Shown: in pieces, positions 6,537 to 10,007 of the stretch
Position numbering within the stretch: the stretch's first letter is position 1
Layout of the letters: every line of letters starts with the position of its first letter
NCBI GenBank assembly: GCA_947588325.1
Contig: CANPYH010000046.1
Coordinates: forward strand, 1 to 10,007
Direction of reading: 5' to 3'
DNA: 10,007 nucleotides
DNA from: an uncultured Clostridia bacterium
GTDB lineage: Bacteria > Bacillota > Clostridia > Christensenellales > Pumilibacteraceae
Translations under genes and position numbers: made by a program
The notes under the pieces: model-generated
Database searches by the model: none
What the model was told of the DNA's origin: nothing
Seen by the model: only the letters and a program-made list of their open reading frames with translations

Positions 6537-8381
6537 ATGAAGAAGTGTATGACAATAATTTCGGCGGTGCTGCTTGCCGCCGCGCTGGCGTTTATGTTTA
6601 TCGCCACGCCGACGGGTGCGGTCGCGGCAGGCGAGGCTGGCAAGGACGAGACGCTCGCGACGACCTATCAGGCGAAAACGGGCTTGGTAATGCCGCCCAC
6701 CGTGGTGTTTGACGTCGACAGCAAAGAGGACGTCGACTTGCTTCCCGCGAGCGGGGACAGGTCTCCCTCCAACGCCATACTCCACATAGACGGCAATTGC
6801 AATGTTGTGGACGGCAAGGGCAAGGTTATCGACTCATTCGCGAACGTATACGCGAAGTTGGATCACAAGGTCATACCCGTTGTATCGATATCCGACGATG
6901 CGGGTGCGGACGCGTTTATATCGTATATGACGGACGCGCTCGCGATAACGGACATAGCGGTGCACTCCGAGAAAGTCGAACTTGTTTCCAAAGTCCGCAC
7001 GGCGCTCCCCGAGATCCGCGGCATAGCCGAATATACCGAAATGCCCGACGAACTTTACACCGTCGTTAAGGACTCGACGACAGCCGGGGCAATGGTAGTC
7101 GTAATTCCCGAGAGCGCGGCAAATGCCGAAACGGTGAACTACTTGCAAGCGCGTTTCAAAACCGTATGGGTGCGTTCCGATACTTCGTCGGTCGGCGATA
7201 TACGTTCGTGCCTGTATAGCGGCGGATACGGAATTGTAACCGAAGATTACGGCGCGGCATACGATTGCCTGGAAGATATACCGTCCGATGTATACACGCG
7301 TAACATATTCAACGTTGCGCACCGCGGACAGCAGAGCGACCACCCCGAAAACTCGCTCAGCGCGGTGGAAGCGGCAATGCGCAGCGGCGTAACGCACCTC
7401 GAACTCGACGGACATCTCACCAAGGATAAGCGCATAGTTATCATGCACGACAAGACCGTCGACGCGACGACGAACGGCAGCGGCACCATTTCGAACATGA
7501 CGCTTGCCGAGGTGCAGGCGCTTACGCTCAAAAACAGCGACCCTTACAATCCCGAGCATGCTCCTTCATTCGAGGATGTTATCGACCTCATTAACGACCT
7601 TAACGAGGAACTCGGTACGGACGTCGTTCTCGTATTCGAGATAAAGGACAGCCAGACCGATTTCGTTGAATATATGAAACAGGTCATTGAAGAGAAAGAT
7701 TTTTACGAACACATTGTAATAATAACGTTTGACGGAACGGAACACCAACTCGCGGCGTTGCATGAACAAGTGCCTCAGATCCCGGTAAGCGACCTCGACG
7801 GCTACAACGTCGATACGTTCGGCGGCGGAATGCCCACGCTCAATCAATACAACTCGGGTACGGACATATATTATAATTCCAACTATTCCGAAGAGTTTGC
7901 GGACATGCTCGTCGACCGCGGATACATGCCTTGGTTCTGGACGTACGGAACGAAAAACGAAATATATAACGCGGCAAAAATAGGCGTACAAGGCGTCACG
8001 AATAACACTTGCGAATGCTACGGGGACGAAATATATTACATTTTCCGCGACGACATAAAAAACGCCGACAAGAAAAATGTTCCCGAAGCGGGCGACGCTT
8101 TGAAAATGTACGCGGTAAACTATCGCCTTTATTACGATAACATAGAATGCACCGTAACCGACGTAACGGAAACCGATAAGTGTTGGAAGGTGTTCGTCTC
8201 ATACACATACACCGACGGCAGCGACAACGAAAGAACAATATATGCCGCCGTAAATTACTTGAAACCCGTTTCGTCGTTCCCGGCATGGGCAATCGCTGTA
8301 ATTTGCGTAGGCGCGGCGGTAATTATAGGCGCAGGCATAACGGCGATCGTCATCGTCAAACGCCGCAAAGCAAAATCGTAA
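6537..8381 (+). CDS. Membrane-anchored glycerophosphodiester phosphodiesterase
   Basis: A 614-residue exported GDPD-family enzyme, which hydrolyses glycerophosphodiesters to sn-glycerol 3-phosphate and an alcohol, here outside the membrane. A signal peptide (about 1-30, AVA cleavage site) is followed by an extra domain (about 79-250) that looks like a degenerate TIM barrel. The catalytic GDPD domain (about 257-490) has H262-R263 in NVAHRG, PENS (270-273), E289 and D291 in LELDGHLTKD, H304-D305 in IMHDKT, TTNGSGT, and E368 in VFEIK; the barrel closes with WFWTYG and GVQGVTNN. A β-rich region (about 500-580) leads to a C-terminal membrane helix (582-607) with an RRKAKS tail. The start at 6537 has AGGGGG upstream; a TTG at 6411 would overlap the promoter and add a non-signal extension, so it is rejected. 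Possible substrates include lipid deacylation products or teichoic-acid glycerophosphate; this is not determined by sequence. Confidence 0.9.
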   Translation: MKKCMTIISAVLLAAALAFMFIATPTGAVAAGEAGKDETLATTYQAKTGLVMPPTVVFDVDSKEDVDLLPASGDRSPSNAILHIDGNCNVVDGKGKVIDSFANVYAKLDHKVIPVVSISDDAGADAFISYMTDALAITDIAVHSEKVELVSKVRTALPEIRGIAEYTEMPDELYTVVKDSTTAGAMVVVIPESAANAETVNYLQARFKTVWVRSDTSSVGDIRSCLYSGGYGIVTEDYGAAYDCLEDIPSDVYTRNIFNVAHRGQQSDHPENSLSAVEAAMRSGVTHLELDGHLTKDKRIVIMHDKTVDATTNGSGTISNMTLAEVQALTLKNSDPYNPEHAPSFEDVIDLINDLNEELGTDVVLVFEIKDSQTDFVEYMKQVIEEKDFYEHIVIITFDGTEHQLAALHEQVPQIPVSDLDGYNVDTFGGGMPTLNQYNSGTDIYYNSNYSEEFADMLVDRGYMPWFWTYGTKNEIYNAAKIGVQGVTNNTCECYGDEIYYIFRDDIKNADKKNVPEAGDALKMYAVNYRLYYDNIECTVTDVTETDKCWKVFVSYTYTDGSDNERTIYAAVNYLKPVSSFPAWAIAVICVGAAVIIGAGITAIVIVKRRKAKS

Positions 8382-8417
8382 ACCGCTGCGAGATTATTCG
8401 TTGGCTTTTATACATTG

Positions 8418-9077
8418 ATGAGAAACATATTCAAAAACAGAAAGGTAAATGCCGCCAAATTGTCGGCTTATGGGTTTGTTCGCACGGAAAACGGCTATTC
8501 GTATGCCGCGACATTGGCTGAACAGTTCCGAATTGTCGTGCGCGTATCCGAAAACGGCGACGTCTGCGCAAACTTGATCGACATAATGACAAACGAAGAA
8601 TACGCCCTCGTTAATGTCGAGGGCGCGAGCGGCGGATTCGTCGGTATGGTAAAAGCCGAATACGAAGCGAAACTTGCGGATATAGCGGACAAGTGTTTCG
8701 ACGGCGTAATATTCGGAAGCCGTCAGGCGCAGGAAGTCATTGGTTACATACGCTCCGCTTACGGCGACGAACTTCAATATCTTTGGGATAATTTCCCCGA
8801 GGACGCCGTGTTCCGCCGCCGCGACAACGCAAAGTGGTACGGGGCTATGATGTACCTGACCGACGACAAGATAGGCAGGTCGGGCGATACCTACGTCGAT
8901 ATAATAGACCTCAAAGCAACCCCCGCCACCATTGCGAATATAGACGGCAAAAAGATCCTACCCGCATACCACATGAACAAAAACCACTGGATCACGATAT
9001 GCCTCGACGGCAGTATGGAAACAGGGGAAATATGCAGGCTGATCGACGAAAGTTATATGCTTGCGGGTAAGAAATAA
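8418..9077 (+). CDS. MmcQ/YjbR-family protein with N-terminal extension
   Basis: A 219-residue cytoplasmic protein. The C-terminal half (about 103-214) matches the MmcQ/YjbR family, which has a CyaY-like fold and is usually annotated as DNA-binding without a proven role: FPEDAVFRRRDNAKWYGAMM (126-145), VDIIDLK (160-166), then the hallmark PAYHMNKNHWITICLDGS (182-199) and the closing LIDESY (208-213). The first 95 residues form an extra domain (ending in IADKCF at 89-94) that I associate with longer clostridial members of the family. The frame can also open at TTG 8415, one codon earlier. No Shine-Dalgarno site is visible before either start, although TATACA lies at 8409-8414. The gene starts 36 bp after the phosphodiesterase, with no terminator between, so it is probably co-transcribed. 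Confidence 0.88.
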   Translation: MRNIFKNRKVNAAKLSAYGFVRTENGYSYAATLAEQFRIVVRVSENGDVCANLIDIMTNEEYALVNVEGASGGFVGMVKAEYEAKLADIADKCFDGVIFGSRQAQEVIGYIRSAYGDELQYLWDNFPEDAVFRRRDNAKWYGAMMYLTDDKIGRSGDTYVDIIDLKATPATIANIDGKKILPAYHMNKNHWITICLDGSMETGEICRLIDESYMLAGKK

Positions 9078-9137
9078 ATATACGGTTTCGGCAACTCCAA
9101 AGCGGGGAATTGTTATATCGCTCACACTATTATAAAT

Positions 9138-9707
9138 ATGGACAGAGAACAATATATCAAACTTATGCAACAACGCACATACATTGAGGCGGGGTCGGAA
9201 ATGCACGCCCACATGCACGAAATGTCGCAACGGGCGTTGAAACTTACGGCGGAAATAAACGGTTCATATCACGAACCGAGCGAATTGCGCCGCCTTTTCT
9301 CCGAGCTGATAGGACAGGAAGTGGACGACGCTTTCGGCTTGTTCCCGCCCTTTTACTCCGACTACGGTATGAATATAAAGCTCGGCAAGCGCGTATTTAT
9401 CAACTCGGGTTGTTGCTTTCAGGATCAGAGCGGTATCGAGATAGGCGACGACTGCCTGATCGGTCAGCAGGTGGTAATCGCCACGCTCGACCATGACCTC
9501 GACCCGAATAAGCGGGGGAGTATGCGCCCCGCACCCGTGAAGATCGGAAACAAGGTGTGGATAGGCGCGCATGTCACCGTGCTTCCCGGCGTAACTATCG
9601 GAGACGGGGCTGTCATAGGTGCGGGCGCGGTGGTAACCAAAGACGTGCCGCCAGACGCGGTTGCCGTGGGCGTGCCGGCTAAAATTATCAAAAAGATCGA
9701 AGTATAA
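9138..9707 (+). CDS. Maltose/galactoside-type sugar O-acetyltransferase
   Basis: A 189-residue hexapeptide-repeat acetyltransferase of the Maa/LacA/NodL group, which transfers acetyl from acetyl-CoA to a sugar hydroxyl and normally acts as a trimer. The N-terminal Mac helix domain is at about 4-60. The left-handed β-helix (about 78-178) carries the repeats VFINSG, IEIGDD, VKIGNKVWIGAHVTVLPGVTIGDGAVIGAGAVVTKDV. The catalytic histidine is H119 in ATLDHDLDP. The C-terminal AVGVPAKIIKKI is typical. Length and motif order fit the family, so it looks intact. The substrate cannot be read from sequence, and names such as maa or lacA are therefore withheld. The region before ATG 9138 is AT-rich (TATAAA at 9131-9136) and lacks a Shine-Dalgarno site. 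The gene is 60 bp after the MmcQ/YjbR gene and 12 bp before a hydrolase gene. Confidence 0.92.
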   Translation: MDREQYIKLMQQRTYIEAGSEMHAHMHEMSQRALKLTAEINGSYHEPSELRRLFSELIGQEVDDAFGLFPPFYSDYGMNIKLGKRVFINSGCCFQDQSGIEIGDDCLIGQQVVIATLDHDLDPNKRGSMRPAPVKIGNKVWIGAHVTVLPGVTIGDGAVIGAGAVVTKDVPPDAVAVGVPAKIIKKIEV

Positions 9708-9719
9708 CGAGGTGAAATT

Positions 9720-10007
9720 ATGCAAGAACTGAAATTAACAAAGGAATGGGACAAAGTATTCCCGAAAAGCGATAGGGTAGACCACGAAAAGGCGACTTTT
9801 CACAATCGCTACGGTATAACGCTTGCATGCGACGTATACAAGCCCAAGGGCGCGGCTGGTAAGCTCGCGGCGGTCGCGGTGTGTGGCCCGTTCGGCGCGG
9901 TTAAGGAACAGTCGTCGGGGCTTTACGCGCAGGAGCTGGCGGAGCGCGGCTTTCTCTCAATAGCCTTCGACCCGTCCTTCACGGGTGAGAGCGGGGGCGA
10001 GCCGAGG
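9720..10007 (+). CDS. Alpha/beta hydrolase, 5' part, truncated by the window end
   Basis: The first 96 codons of an open frame that runs off the window. The product begins MQELKLTKEWDKVFPKSDRV and continues through a strand pair (FHNRYGITLACDVYKP, 29-44), the CGPFG turn (61-65) that supplies the oxyanion hole, KEQSSGLYAQELAERGF and the FDPSFTGESGG loop (84-94). This matches the N-terminal region of cytoplasmic alpha/beta hydrolases related to dienelactone hydrolase/YcjY; these are usually about 300 residues, so two thirds are missing, including the catalytic Ser, Asp and His. GAGGTGA at 9709-9715 is a good ribosome site four bases before the ATG. The 12-bp gap to the acetyltransferase indicates one operon. 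The substrate is unknown. Confidence 0.85.
   Translation, partial: MQELKLTKEWDKVFPKSDRVDHEKATFHNRYGITLACDVYKPKGAAGKLAAVAVCGPFGAVKEQSSGLYAQELAERGFLSIAFDPSFTGESGGEPR

Overview
The window looks like a chromosomal stretch from a Gram-positive, gut-type Bacillota (Clostridia-like) bacterium of moderate G+C. The grounds are: Shine-Dalgarno sites of the AGGAGG type, sigma-A-like promoters with 17-bp spacers, intrinsic terminators, an AgrC/AgrA-like LytTR two-component pair, a lipobox lipoprotein with bacterial Ig-like repeats, and surface enzymes tethered by a C-terminal membrane helix. I cannot name a species; an uncultured Clostridia/Christensenellales-like lineage is only a guess. All supported genes are on the + strand.

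Region 1 (1-2165) is a two-gene signalling operon: a LytTR response regulator and a membrane GHKL histidine kinase, closed by a clear intrinsic terminator. An 11-G homopolymer sits where the ribosome binding site of the first gene should be.

Region 2 (2203-4546) has its own strong-looking promoter. It encodes a 736-residue lipoprotein with three Ig-like repeats, a CBM6/35-like carbohydrate-binding module and a duplicated C-terminal module I do not recognise. A GC-rich hairpin with a short U tract follows.

Region 3 (4565-6370) encodes a secreted, membrane-anchored serine esterase of the PHB-depolymerase/feruloyl-esterase type. Its frame is intact over 532 codons except for one in-frame TGA at codon 299, between the oxyanion-hole motif and the catalytic serine. 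Three hairpins end the region, the last a strong terminator.

Region 4 (6423-10007) starts with an extended -10 promoter and runs through a membrane-anchored glycerophosphodiester phosphodiesterase with an extra N-terminal, barrel-like domain, a MmcQ/YjbR-family protein, a maltose/galactoside-type O-acetyltransferase and the start of an alpha/beta hydrolase cut by the window end. The spacings (36, 60 and 12 bp) suggest co-transcription, although two of the genes lack an evident Shine-Dalgarno site.

Taken together, the window encodes a signalling pair beside three cell-surface proteins (a glycan-binding lipoprotein, an esterase and a phosphodiesterase) and a small set of housekeeping-type enzymes. 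That the signalling pair controls the surface genes is inference. No tRNA, rRNA, CRISPR array or mobile element was seen.
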